DNA of 59,886 nt from Candidatus Anaerostipes avistercoris (GTDB lineage Bacteria > Bacillota > Clostridia > Lachnospirales > Lachnospiraceae), in contig DWWD01000006.1 of the NCBI GenBank assembly GCA_019119895.1, positions 1-59,886 of the forward strand. The letters run 5' to 3'. This document shows, in pieces, positions 33,823-42,027 of this stretch. The notes below the pieces were generated by a model. That model worked only from the letters and a program-made list of their open reading frames with translations, was not told the origin of the DNA and did not search any database. Positions within the stretch are counted from its first letter, which is position 1, and each line of letters starts with the position of its first letter. The translations under genes were made by a program, and so were the position numbers.

Positions 33823-36267
33823 TTATTGTGTTCTGAGTTCTGCTCCCATCTGTTTTGTCAGTTTCTTCATGACTTTATTTGCCGCGTTTTCAATTTCCTG
33901 AGATGTGAGAGTCTTCTCATCAGATCCGATGGTCAGACGAATCGTTACAGACTTCTTGCCTTTCGGAATCTGCTTTCCTCTGTACTCATCCACAAATGCA
34001 GCGTCTTTGAGCAGTGCGCTTGCTTTCTTTTTGCCCATGATCACATCATACATGTCTTTCCACATGGCATCCACATCAAACAGCATGGAAATATCATAAT
34101 CTGTTTCCGGATACTCTGCGAGATGTTCAAAATGGTTTGTTCTGGATTTTAATGCTTTCAGCTTCGTTCCATCCAGTTCAAATAACATAACGGAAAGATT
34201 TTTGATTCCGCATTCCATGGAAGCTTTCTTGGCCAGCAGTCCCATATCACCGATTTTTTCATCATTCAGATAAATATTCAGCCATACCACGTTATCGGCC
34301 CATACCGGTTTCTCTTCTTTTCTGAACTCATAGGCTTCCATATGGGTAAAGCGCGGCATATTTTCCAGAACGCCTTTTGCTTCTCTGAACAGTGCAGTGA
34401 TATCCTTTTCACTGCTTGCAAAGGCCGCTCCGATATGACGGCGCTGTTCCGGAAGGGATTCTGTCTCATCATATACATTGGTGTAATTCCTGTCGAAGAA
34501 TACCTGTGCTTCTTCAAAAATAGAGAACGTATGGAAATAACGTTCATTCTTCACAACTGCTTCACAGAGATTCGGAAGCAGAGAAGAACGGATATAGCTC
34601 AGATCCGGCGCCGGGGGCGTGGAAAGCTTCAGAATACCGTCTGTATTCGGAAGAACCGCATGAACAAATACATCGTTCATCCAAGGATACGTATAAATCT
34701 CCTGCATACCGCAGCGAATTGCCAGATATTCTTTGATATTTCGAATCAGGCTCTTATCCTTCTGATTGATAGCTCCTGTAAATGTTGTTGTAAATTCTGT
34801 TGCCTCGAAATTGTCATATCCATACATTCTGGCTACTTCTTCCATCACATCGTCCTTAATGGAAATATCACCGGTAGAACGCCAGGTCGGAGCTGTCACA
34901 TGCATATTGCTGCCCTGAATCTCCACATCGAATCCAAGCTGATTCAGTTTTCCCTGGATTTCATCGTTTGTCAGATGTTTTCCAAGTCTCTTCTCCAGCC
35001 ATACCAGATCCACATCAATTTCTGCACGCTCAAGCTTTTTCACATAATTATCGCAGTATCCCGTTACTTTTAACTCCGGATAAAGTTCCTTGAAGTATTT
35101 CATGGAAAGCGCCAGAGCCTGGTCGCATCGTTCCGGATCGACCGCTTTTTCATAGCGGGAAGATGCTTCGGTACGGTTATCATAGCGAAGGGCGGTACGG
35201 CGGATTCCTGTCGCCTCAAAGTTGGCAACTTCCAGGATGACACGCTCTGTTTTCGGAAGAATGGAATCCTTGGCTCCTCCCATAACGCCTGCCAGGGCCA
35301 CCGGACCTTCGGAATCCGTGATGACCAGATCGTCTTCACAAAGATCAATTTCCTGATCATTCAGCAAAAGAAGTTTCTCTCCTTCTTCCGCATGTCTTAC
35401 GACAATGTGATCTGTAATATTATCTGCGTCAAACGCGTGTGTCGGATTTCCAACCGCAAGCATGACATAGTTGGTAATGTCTACCAGCGCATTGATCGGA
35501 CGCATGCCGACTTTCCAGATTCTGTTCTGCATCTGATATGGAGACGGCTTCACTCCCACACCGGACATTTCGACTCCGATATATCTCGGACAACGGTCCG
35601 GAGACATGATTTCTACCTTGAAATCAGATGTGACATCTGTCTCGAACGGTTCGATCTCTGCCAGCGGCAGATCGTAAAGAGCCGCGATTTCCCGGGCAAT
35701 TCCATAATGTCCCCAGAGATCCGGACGGTTGGTCATTGATTTATTGTCGATTTCCAGAAGGATATCATTCATATCCAGGGCATCTGCCAGAGATGTACCT
35801 GCAGGAACATCAAAAGCAGACAGATCAAGGATTTCCGCTTCCTGCTCTGCCGGGAACAATTCTCCCAGTCCAATCTCATCGGAAGCACAGATCATTCCAA
35901 AGGACGCAACACCGCGAAGTTTGGAATTCTTGATCACAACAGGTTCTCCTTCTCCATGCCAGCGCACAACCGCACCCGGGCAGGATACTGCAACCCTCAT
36001 TCCTTCTCTTAAATTGATGCCGCCGCAGACGATATCCTTGATCTCGCCGTCACCGATATCTACTTTACATACTTTCAGACGGTCTGCGTTTGGATGAGCT
36101 TCAATCCGGTCGATCACTCCGACTACCATATGATCAAAACGGCGGGCAAGTTCTTCTACGTCCTCTACTTCTACTGTGGACATTGTCAGATCATACGCCA
36201 GTTTTTTCAAATCCATATTTTCCGGAATTTTTACATAATCTTTTATCCATGATAATGATAATTTCAT
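33823..36267 (-). CDS. pheT: Phenylalanine-tRNA ligase beta subunit
   Basis: An 814-residue subunit of the alpha2-beta2 enzyme. Domain order: N-terminal helix, tRNA-binding EMAP/OB-like domain (about 40-150), B3/B4 editing domain that clears mischarged Tyr, B5 DNA-binding-like domain, catalytic-like core and C-terminal anticodon-binding FDX-ACB domain (about 715-810). Length is standard. It follows pheS by 18 bases and shares the T-box control. Confidence 0.97.
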   Translation of the reverse strand: MKLSLSWIKDYVKIPENMDLKKLAYDLTMSTVEVEDVEELARRFDHMVVGVIDRIEAHPNADRLKVCKVDIGDGEIKDIVCGGINLREGMRVAVSCPGAVVRWHGEGEPVVIKNSKLRGVASFGMICASDEIGLGELFPAEQEAEILDLSAFDVPAGTSLADALDMNDILLEIDNKSMTNRPDLWGHYGIAREIAALYDLPLAEIEPFETDVTSDFKVEIMSPDRCPRYIGVEMSGVGVKPSPYQMQNRIWKVGMRPINALVDITNYVMLAVGNPTHAFDADNITDHIVVRHAEEGEKLLLLNDQEIDLCEDDLVITDSEGPVALAGVMGGAKDSILPKTERVILEVANFEATGIRRTALRYDNRTEASSRYEKAVDPERCDQALALSMKYFKELYPELKVTGYCDNYVKKLERAEIDVDLVWLEKRLGKHLTNDEIQGKLNQLGFDVEIQGSNMHVTAPTWRSTGDISIKDDVMEEVARMYGYDNFEATEFTTTFTGAINQKDKSLIRNIKEYLAIRCGMQEIYTYPWMNDVFVHAVLPNTDGILKLSTPPAPDLSYIRSSLLPNLCEAVVKNERYFHTFSIFEEAQVFFDRNYTNVYDETESLPEQRRHIGAAFASSEKDITALFREAKGVLENMPRFTHMEAYEFRKEEKPVWADNVVWLNIYLNDEKIGDMGLLAKKASMECGIKNLSVMLFELDGTKLKALKSRTNHFEHLAEYPETDYDISMLFDVDAMWKDMYDVIMGKKKASALLKDAAFVDEYRGKQIPKGKKSVTIRLTIGSDEKTLTSQEIENAANKVMKKLTKQMGAELRTQ

Positions 36268-36285
36268 TTTCTTCTCTCCTACTAT

Positions 36286-37323
36286 CTATTTAAACTGTTT
36301 CAGGAATCTTAAGTCGCCGCTGTGGAACAGTCTTACGTCGTCCACGCCGTAGCGCATCATAACAAGACGGTCCAGTCCGATGTTTACATAAAATCCTGTG
36401 TATTCATCCGGATCCAGTCCTGCTGCACGCAGTACATTCGGATGAGGAGAACCTCCCGGCATAACTTCGATCCATCCTACATGTTTACATACGCTGCATC
36501 CTTTTCCTCCGCAGACCTGGCACTGCATATCGATCTCAAATCCAGGCTCCACAAACGGGAAGAAACCGGAACGCATCCGCACCGGCACATCTGTACCAAA
36601 TACTTTGCTTAAAATACTCTGGATCATCACTTTTCCTGATGTAAATGTGATATCTTTGTCCACGATCAGCGCCTCATACTGGAAAAACGCTCTCTCATGA
36701 TGGGCGTCTGTGGTCTCATTTCTGTAAACGCGTCCCGGATATACAAAACGGTACGGCGGTTTATGGGTCTGCATATAACGGACGCTTCCACCTGTCAGAT
36801 GAGGACGCAGGCAGAGTTTTTCATTTGTGCTGCCACTGTCATGCCCTTCGATCCAGTAAGTATCCATGCTCTCACGCGCCGGATGATTCGGAGGGAAATT
36901 CAGTTTATCAAAGGCGTACATCTCACTTGTGATCTCATCTTCTTCAAACACCTCAAATCCCATGGAACGGAATGCATCATTGAGGTCATAACACATCTGT
37001 GTGATCGGATGCAGTCCTCCTCCAGATGGAAGAATTCCCGGAACAGAGCAGTCAAAGTCGGAAGATACTTCGGAAGCTTTCAGCTTTAATTCCACTCTCT
37101 TCTCATCGATCAATTCTGTTACCTGTTTTTTTGCCTGATTTAAAAGTTTTCCCATCTCAGGACGCAGAGATACATCCAGCTTCGGCATCTCTTTCATCAA
37201 AAGACTTAAAGAGCCCTGTTTTCCGATATAGGAGCTCTTTACGCTCTGCAGCTCACCTTCGTTTGCCGCTTCCGCAATCTTGTTTTTCGCTTCTGATAAA
37301 ATGCTGTTGATTTTATCTTTCAT
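36286..37323 (-). CDS. pheS: Phenylalanine-tRNA ligase alpha subunit
   Basis: A 345-residue catalytic subunit. N-terminal coiled coil (1-85) binding tRNA, then the class II core with HPITQM, HPARESMDTYW, RTHLTGG-like motif (RPHLTGGSVRYMQ) and C-terminal GLDRLVMMRYGVDDVR. GG-rich site precedes the ATG. It is the first gene after a phenylalanine T-box leader. Confidence 0.97.
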   Translation of the reverse strand: MKDKINSILSEAKNKIAEAANEGELQSVKSSYIGKQGSLSLLMKEMPKLDVSLRPEMGKLLNQAKKQVTELIDEKRVELKLKASEVSSDFDCSVPGILPSGGGLHPITQMCYDLNDAFRSMGFEVFEEDEITSEMYAFDKLNFPPNHPARESMDTYWIEGHDSGSTNEKLCLRPHLTGGSVRYMQTHKPPYRFVYPGRVYRNETTDAHHERAFFQYEALIVDKDITFTSGKVMIQSILSKVFGTDVPVRMRSGFFPFVEPGFEIDMQCQVCGGKGCSVCKHVGWIEVMPGGSPHPNVLRAAGLDPDEYTGFYVNIGLDRLVMMRYGVDDVRLFHSGDLRFLKQFK

Positions 37324-37394
37324 TTATATTTCTCCTTTCTTACTTCAGGGCGGTCTCCATGAAATTTCCGGTAAATCAGGAATTTCCTATGATA

Positions 37395-37665
37395 TAAAAA
37401 AACACCGCCACTTGTCATAAAACAAGGGACGATGTATATCTATCGCGGTACCACCCTATTTCAGAGTATTCTTTCTTACTCTGCACTCGTTTTGTGTAAT
37501 GTTCTGCTACACAGGCATCCGGCTTAACGCATGCTGCTTTTCGCCGGAAAGCTCCCATACTGAAATTTCAAGAAGGTTCACGCGGAATGCTTGCAGCCGG
37601 TGACACTCCGTCTCTGTATCGCTACATCTCCTTTACTCACGTATGTTCACAGCTCAAAATTCCAG
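37395..37665 (-). promoter_or_regulatory. T-box riboswitch, phenylalanine type
   Basis: This untranslated leader upstream of pheS holds the T-box core GGGTGGTACCGCG (37444-37456 region on minus) that pairs with the uncharged tRNA acceptor end. The likely specifier is TTC (37572-37574) inside a Stem I loop GAACCTTCTTGAA, matching tRNA-Phe. A terminator stem follows: 37421-37435 with 37401-37415, then seven Ts. Uncharged tRNA-Phe favours the antiterminator and turns on pheST. Confidence 0.93.
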
Positions 37666-37668
37666 AAT

Positions 37669-37697
37669 ATTATGACACAGATTCCGCCGTTTGTCAA
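37669..37697 (-). promoter_or_regulatory. pheST promoter
   Basis: TTGACA (37692-37697) and CATAAT (37669-37674), 17 bp spacing, just upstream of the T-box leader. Confidence 0.8.
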
Positions 37698-37741
37698 CAA
37701 ATTCAGATTTTTATCTTCCGGGGCACCGGCGTCTGTTTTTC

Positions 37742-39211
37742 TTACCGCAGCATTCCGTTTCTTACTTTGTCTTCCGCTTCCAGGTTAAAATACGGAACAT
37801 CCTGAACATCATTGCTTCCCGAAGCCAGCAGATGAATCTGCCCTTTCTGGATTCCCAGACCCCGGGCGATGAAATTCTGTTTCCATCCCACATACTGGAT
37901 TTTTTCATAAGGCACTGCCACATACTCCCGGCCGAAGAATCCATTGGAGACTTTCAGGAAATCTTCTCCAATGCCGGTGCCGTCGGACAGATAGCTCAGA
38001 ACCATTCCCGCCAGAACCAGAACAATAAGCCCTGCCGCACATCCCCAGATCAGAAGCGTGTATTTTCCCAGGAATCCTGATACAACCGCTCCTGCCGCGC
38101 ACACGATCAGAAGGTAAATCAGAAACGGGATCATCCACGCCGCCCAGGCGCTCTTTGGCATTCTGTCCACTTTCTGCTCCACCGTATCCAGAAATTCCGG
38201 CAGCAGCAGCCCGATCTGCTCTTTCAGCTGTTTTTCAGTTCCGTAAAGGACAAGGAATGAGTTCTTCTCCTCTTCCTCGTCTCCCATGCCGATATTGATA
38301 ATTTCCGCTTTGTAGCGGTGAAAGATTCTGGCAACCAGAGACTGACGGATCACAAGAGCCTGTATCTTATCCACCGGGATGGTATATTCCACTGTTTTCA
38401 AAAGGCCGTAGCATATGTAGATTCTGTCGCCCTTTCTTCCGGCCCGGAAATCATAATAGCGGATAAAATCCTTTAAGGTATCCCACAGAGAGGAAACTAT
38501 AATGGACACTGCGACCACAACCGCTCCCGCCATGCCCAGCAGGGATCCGATCACATCCGGCCTGGTCAGCAGACGCACCGCAGCCACGCCGGAACCGATG
38601 ATTCCCAGCACCAGCAAAATAACCGATAAAATATTGATGGAATAAATGCCATGACGGATGATATCTCCCAGTTGTGCATGGATATCAAATGTCACTTCTT
38701 CCTGATCTTCCGGTTTCGTTTCTTCCGCGCCCTGCATTTTCTCCATGATTTCCTTTTTAAACGCCTGGGCGTCTGCCTTTTTCAGGACAATCTTTACATC
38801 CGTATCATCCGCTGTAGAACGACTGTTGGTATCAATTTTGATCTTGCAGGTTCCCATGATCATTTCGAAAAGATTCTGCTCCATATTGACGTTGGAAATA
38901 TTTGCAATCCCTATGATATTTTTCTTCCGGTTCACCGTATTTCTCTCGATCACAATGGCATTTTCTTCGATGGAAATATAAGTTCTTGCCCAGACCAGAA
39001 GCCGGTTGATCACCGCAATGATAAAAACAGCGGCGACAGCAAGAAAGATAAAAATTCCATAGTCCGATACAGCCATCAGATCATCCCGGGTAAGGTCGTC
39101 GGCGTCCTGGAAAATATTTACCGCAAAAAGTACGATCACTGCAAACAGACCGCCGAAAACCTGCTCTGCTACAATGGAAATATGATTCCTGAATTTCTTA
39201 TTCTTTTCCAT
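37742..39211 (-). CDS. PH-domain membrane protein, YdbT-like
   Basis: A 489-residue protein with several membrane helix pairs (about 15-60, 180-230, 350-400) separated by bacterial PH (bPH2/DUF304) domains: around 75-145, 245-310 and near the C-terminus. B. subtilis YdbS-YdbT form such a pair and confer resistance to some antimicrobial peptides or bacteriocins; that role here is inferred. AGAGGG lies six bases before ATG 39211, so this start is preferred over the one at 39217. The start overlaps the upstream gene by 14 bases. Confidence 0.8.
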   Translation of the reverse strand: MEKNKKFRNHISIVAEQVFGGLFAVIVLFAVNIFQDADDLTRDDLMAVSDYGIFIFLAVAAVFIIAVINRLLVWARTYISIEENAIVIERNTVNRKKNIIGIANISNVNMEQNLFEMIMGTCKIKIDTNSRSTADDTDVKIVLKKADAQAFKKEIMEKMQGAEETKPEDQEEVTFDIHAQLGDIIRHGIYSINILSVILLVLGIIGSGVAAVRLLTRPDVIGSLLGMAGAVVVAVSIIVSSLWDTLKDFIRYYDFRAGRKGDRIYICYGLLKTVEYTIPVDKIQALVIRQSLVARIFHRYKAEIINIGMGDEEEEKNSFLVLYGTEKQLKEQIGLLLPEFLDTVEQKVDRMPKSAWAAWMIPFLIYLLIVCAAGAVVSGFLGKYTLLIWGCAAGLIVLVLAGMVLSYLSDGTGIGEDFLKVSNGFFGREYVAVPYEKIQYVGWKQNFIARGLGIQKGQIHLLASGSNDVQDVPYFNLEAEDKVRNGMLR

Positions 39212-39731
39212 AGGCATCCCTCTGTTCTATTACGATTTCATTGATCCTGCGTCTCAAAGCATCCGCAATCTGCTCTGCCTTTTCCTCTTCCAGGAACGAG
39301 ATGGTCACATCTCCGCCTCCTGTGGTCACGATCACCTTTGCCACTCCAAACAGCTGGTCCAGAGGTCCTCTGGCTGTCTGCAGCTTATGCAGGCGCTCAA
39401 TGGGCACGATATTTCTTTCTACAAATAAATATCCTTCCATAATGTCGATACACTCTTTATTGATGCTGTAACGGTATCTGTGAAATCTGAAATACGGGCT
39501 GACCGCCATATTGGCAAGGATCAGCAGGGCAAGAATCAGGGAAACCCATTTCCCCGCCGCAACATCTTTCGGAAATATCCAGAAATAATTGACCGCGCCC
39601 AGAATGATCAGGCCGATGATTCCGGCCACGGCTGCCGAAGCATACATACAGTAAAGGGCACGCTTCGGCAGTTTCTCATAGGTTATGCCCGATATTTTCC
39701 CTTGTATTTCGTTAACACTTTCTGTTTTCAT
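39198..39731 (-). CDS. PH-domain membrane protein, YdbS-like
   Basis: A 177-residue partner of the preceding gene: two membrane helices (about 30-75) followed by one bPH2 domain (YSINKECIDIMEGYLFVERN, then PIERLHKLQTARGPLDQLFG). AAAGGAGG precedes ATG 39731, favoured over 39752. Its own consensus promoter lies just upstream, so the pair is an independent operon. Confidence 0.8.
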   Translation of the reverse strand: MKTESVNEIQGKISGITYEKLPKRALYCMYASAAVAGIIGLIILGAVNYFWIFPKDVAAGKWVSLILALLILANMAVSPYFRFHRYRYSINKECIDIMEGYLFVERNIVPIERLHKLQTARGPLDQLFGVAKVIVTTGGGDVTISFLEEEKAEQIADALRRRINEIVIEQRDAYGKE

Positions 39732-39783
39732 GACACCCTCCTTTGTATTCAATGATCAGACATTGATTGTTTCTTACAAGACC

Positions 39784-39812
39784 ATACTACAGAAGGCTCC
39801 TTTTCCTGTCAA
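39784..39812 (-). promoter_or_regulatory. Promoter of the PH-domain operon
   Basis: TTGACA (39807-39812) and TAGTAT (39784-39789), 17 bp spacing. It lies right after the end of the ABC-F remnant. Confidence 0.8.
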
Positions 39813-39817
39813 TCATA

Positions 39818-40570
39818 TCAGCGCGTAATCTCCACCGTCCTGGTTGCGATCTGGTCCGCAAACACCCGGTCATGCTCCACAAATATCATCGTCGGCTGAA
39901 ATTCCTTTAACAGTTCCTCCAGCTGCATCCGGGAAAATATATCAATATAATTCAGAGGTTCATCCCACAGATACAGATGCGCCCGGTCGCACAGACTGGC
40001 TGCGATCAGCACTTTTTTCTTCTGCCCCTGACTGAAACATTCCATGGCCTGATCCAGCGTCTCCCTGGAAAAGTCCAGTTTCCGGAGGATGGTTTTCAGG
40101 AGAGTTTCATCCACTCCTCTTTCCCGGGCAAAATTTCTCAGAGTTCCGCGAAGCATGGAAGTATCCTGGGATACATAGGAAATGTCCATGTGTCCCGCAG
40201 TCTCGATCGTGCCCTGATGCTCTATTTCCTCTCCCCGGATCAGTTTGATCAGACTGGATTTGCCGCAGCCGTTGCTTCCTCTTAAATTTACCCGCTCTCC
40301 CTGGGATACTTCAAAGGTCAGAGGGCGGAAAATCTTCCGGCCGTCGTACAGAATCTGCAGGTTTTCACACCGGACAAGCCGCTTTTTCTCATGTTCTTTC
40401 GGGCGCAGCTTCAGGGACTGTATTTCCTCCAGATCTTTCAAAAGCCCGGATTTTTCTTTTACCGCCCGGTTCTGTTTCTGCTGGATATCTTTCTTCCTGG
40501 CCTGCATTTTCCTCGTCTTCTCCCCGATATACGGCCGTCTTCCTTCCCGAATGTCAACTGTGAATAACAA
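39818..40570 (-). pseudogene. C-terminal half of an Lsa-type ABC-F ribosomal protection gene
   Basis: About 250 codons match only the linker end and second ATPase domain of Lsa/Vga-group ABC-F proteins: YIGEKTRKM, then Walker A GSNGCGKSS, signature FSQGQKKKV, LWDEPLNYIDIFSRMQ and FVEHD. The first ATPase domain is absent. The open frame starts at a TTG with no ribosome binding site and is preceded in frame by a stop, eight bases from the neighbouring gene. A two-domain protein cannot be made, so resistance is unlikely. The break probably reflects arrival of the RHS cassette. Confidence 0.82.
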
Positions 40571-40577
40571 ACCACAC

Positions 40578-41195
40578 TTAAGTTCTTGACAAATCAGCTA
40601 GTTTTCGAAAGTAATGATCAACTTCTGTATCTAGTGGAAATACGTCATTTATTCTGCTCCCTACATCGAATTTCTTGTAAAATTTTTTATATTCCCCTGG
40701 ACCTGCGAATATAAGACTGTAAAACCACTCCACAATAAAATCACCAGGATTTTCCTTTCGTATTCTTTTCAATAATCTTTTCCCTTTTTCTTCTGATGCT
40801 TCAATTTTCAGTTCCGGATTCCCCCAGAAGAAATATTCTGTTGTCGCTTGAATATAACCATCTAATAAAACGAATTTTTTGTTTTGAATCAATGTCTCTT
40901 CTCCATACTCTAAGAGATAAAAAAATAACTTTTTCTCAAAAAAATTTGTATTATAATATTTATCCACGTCTTCTATGTATATATCTTCCAACGCTATCCA
41001 CGTCTGTGCTAATAATACAAGAAATTCGTTAAAATCTCTGCTGATTTTCCATTGATCAAAAACCTCTGACAGAAACTTTCTTTGATCTTTTATATTTCTC
41101 AGCATCCAGCCCTTTCTGAAAAAAGGCTGAATGCTGCTCTTACTTTCTTCTATATTCTCTTCCTCATATCCATGAGATAAACGATAAATATACAT
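40578..41195 (-). CDS. Unknown AT-rich protein, candidate immunity protein of the RHS locus
   Basis: A 205-residue soluble protein, rich in Lys, Glu, Phe and Tyr, mostly helical in appearance, with no recognised family. A strong AAAAAGGAG site precedes the ATG. It follows the RHS toxin tip and a frameshifted membrane protein gene and shares their low GC, unlike the flanking core genes. By position it is a candidate immunity protein for a present or former RHS tip. It is intact, while every other gene of the cassette is broken. Confidence 0.7.
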   Translation of the reverse strand: MYIYRLSHGYEEENIEESKSSIQPFFRKGWMLRNIKDQRKFLSEVFDQWKISRDFNEFLVLLAQTWIALEDIYIEDVDKYYNTNFFEKKLFFYLLEYGEETLIQNKKFVLLDGYIQATTEYFFWGNPELKIEASEEKGKRLLKRIRKENPGDFIVEWFYSLIFAGPGEYKKFYKKFDVGSRINDVFPLDTEVDHYFRKLADLSRT

Positions 41196-41223
41196 AATAT
41201 GTCTCTCCTTTTTATCGAATTGA

Positions 41224-41863
41224 CTAATTCTGTTTTATTTCCGTCCATGTATAGGAATCAATGTCATAATTCTGTTTTAAATAAGCCGAAAATTCCTCCT
41301 TATCCTTTGTCTCAAACCTTATTTTTTTGTCTTATGATCCGGATCAACACAGTAAAAATTTTCCGTTTTTTCACTTTTCAGCAGGATCATCCTGCCTGCT
41401 GCTGCATAGAATTCTGCTTCTCCTTCGAAAATGTAATACTTGCGTTAACATCCATTTTTACTTTCGTTTCTTTTCTTTCTCCTTGTTCATAGTAATATAT
41501 TTTTAGCATAATATCCGGGGTATCTGATCCCCATATCACAACACTATAGTAACTTGTTTTCCCTCTTGTTTTTGACACTATTTTTTTATAGTCATTTATG
41601 TACTCTTCCGCATTTATCTTTTCTTCTCTTTTCTCTTCCCCGATTGTTCCGGAAATCTTTATTTCTCCAATATTACCACTCGTATTTCCGAAATAAATCA
41701 AGAATCCTTCCCAAAATCCTTTCTCATCTTCCACAGCATATAATCCCCATTTTCCATCTTTGCTTTCTGCCGACCAATATTTTCTTTGATTCTTTTCTTG
41801 AATTTTATTAATTGCAACTAAACATACAACACTCACAATAATTAGTATAAAAATTTTTTTCAT
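41224..41863 (-). pseudogene. Membrane-anchored putative immunity gene with two frameshifts
   Basis: An open frame from ATG 41863 to 41387 (158 codons) starts with one membrane helix (MKKIFILIIVSVV) and a beta-rich exported domain. Its last residues look out of frame: after ASITF (about 41428) the sense continues two bases shifted as EGEAEFYAAAGRMILL. A second shift lies at a run of seven As (41322-41328), after which KIRFETKDKEEF runs to a stop at 41224. Repairing a 2-base insertion and one lost A restores about 213 residues. Family is unknown; position behind the RHS tip suggests immunity to a toxin acting outside the membrane. Confidence 0.65.
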
Positions 41864-41982
41864 ATTAATCTCCAATCCATCCTTCTTTATTTGATAACAA
41901 AAATTGATTAGTAATGTATCTATAAAGCACTATCTCATTATTAACTCACAAAAGTTATGGCAATTTAATTTTTTAATAATTT

Positions 41983-42022
41983 AGACATATTGCATAACCA
42001 TTCTTAGCTATGCAACATGTCT
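41983..42022. terminator. Hairpin after the RHS gene
   Basis: AGACATATTGCATA (41983-41996) pairs with TATGCAACATGTCT (42009-42022) with one mismatch. The following T-run on minus is poor (AAATTATTAAAAAATT), so termination strength is uncertain. Confidence 0.5.
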
Positions 42023-42027
42023 TTACT

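Noticed and set aside
39818-40570. Active Lsa-type antibiotic resistance gene
   Set aside because: The first ATPase domain is missing and there is no proper start.
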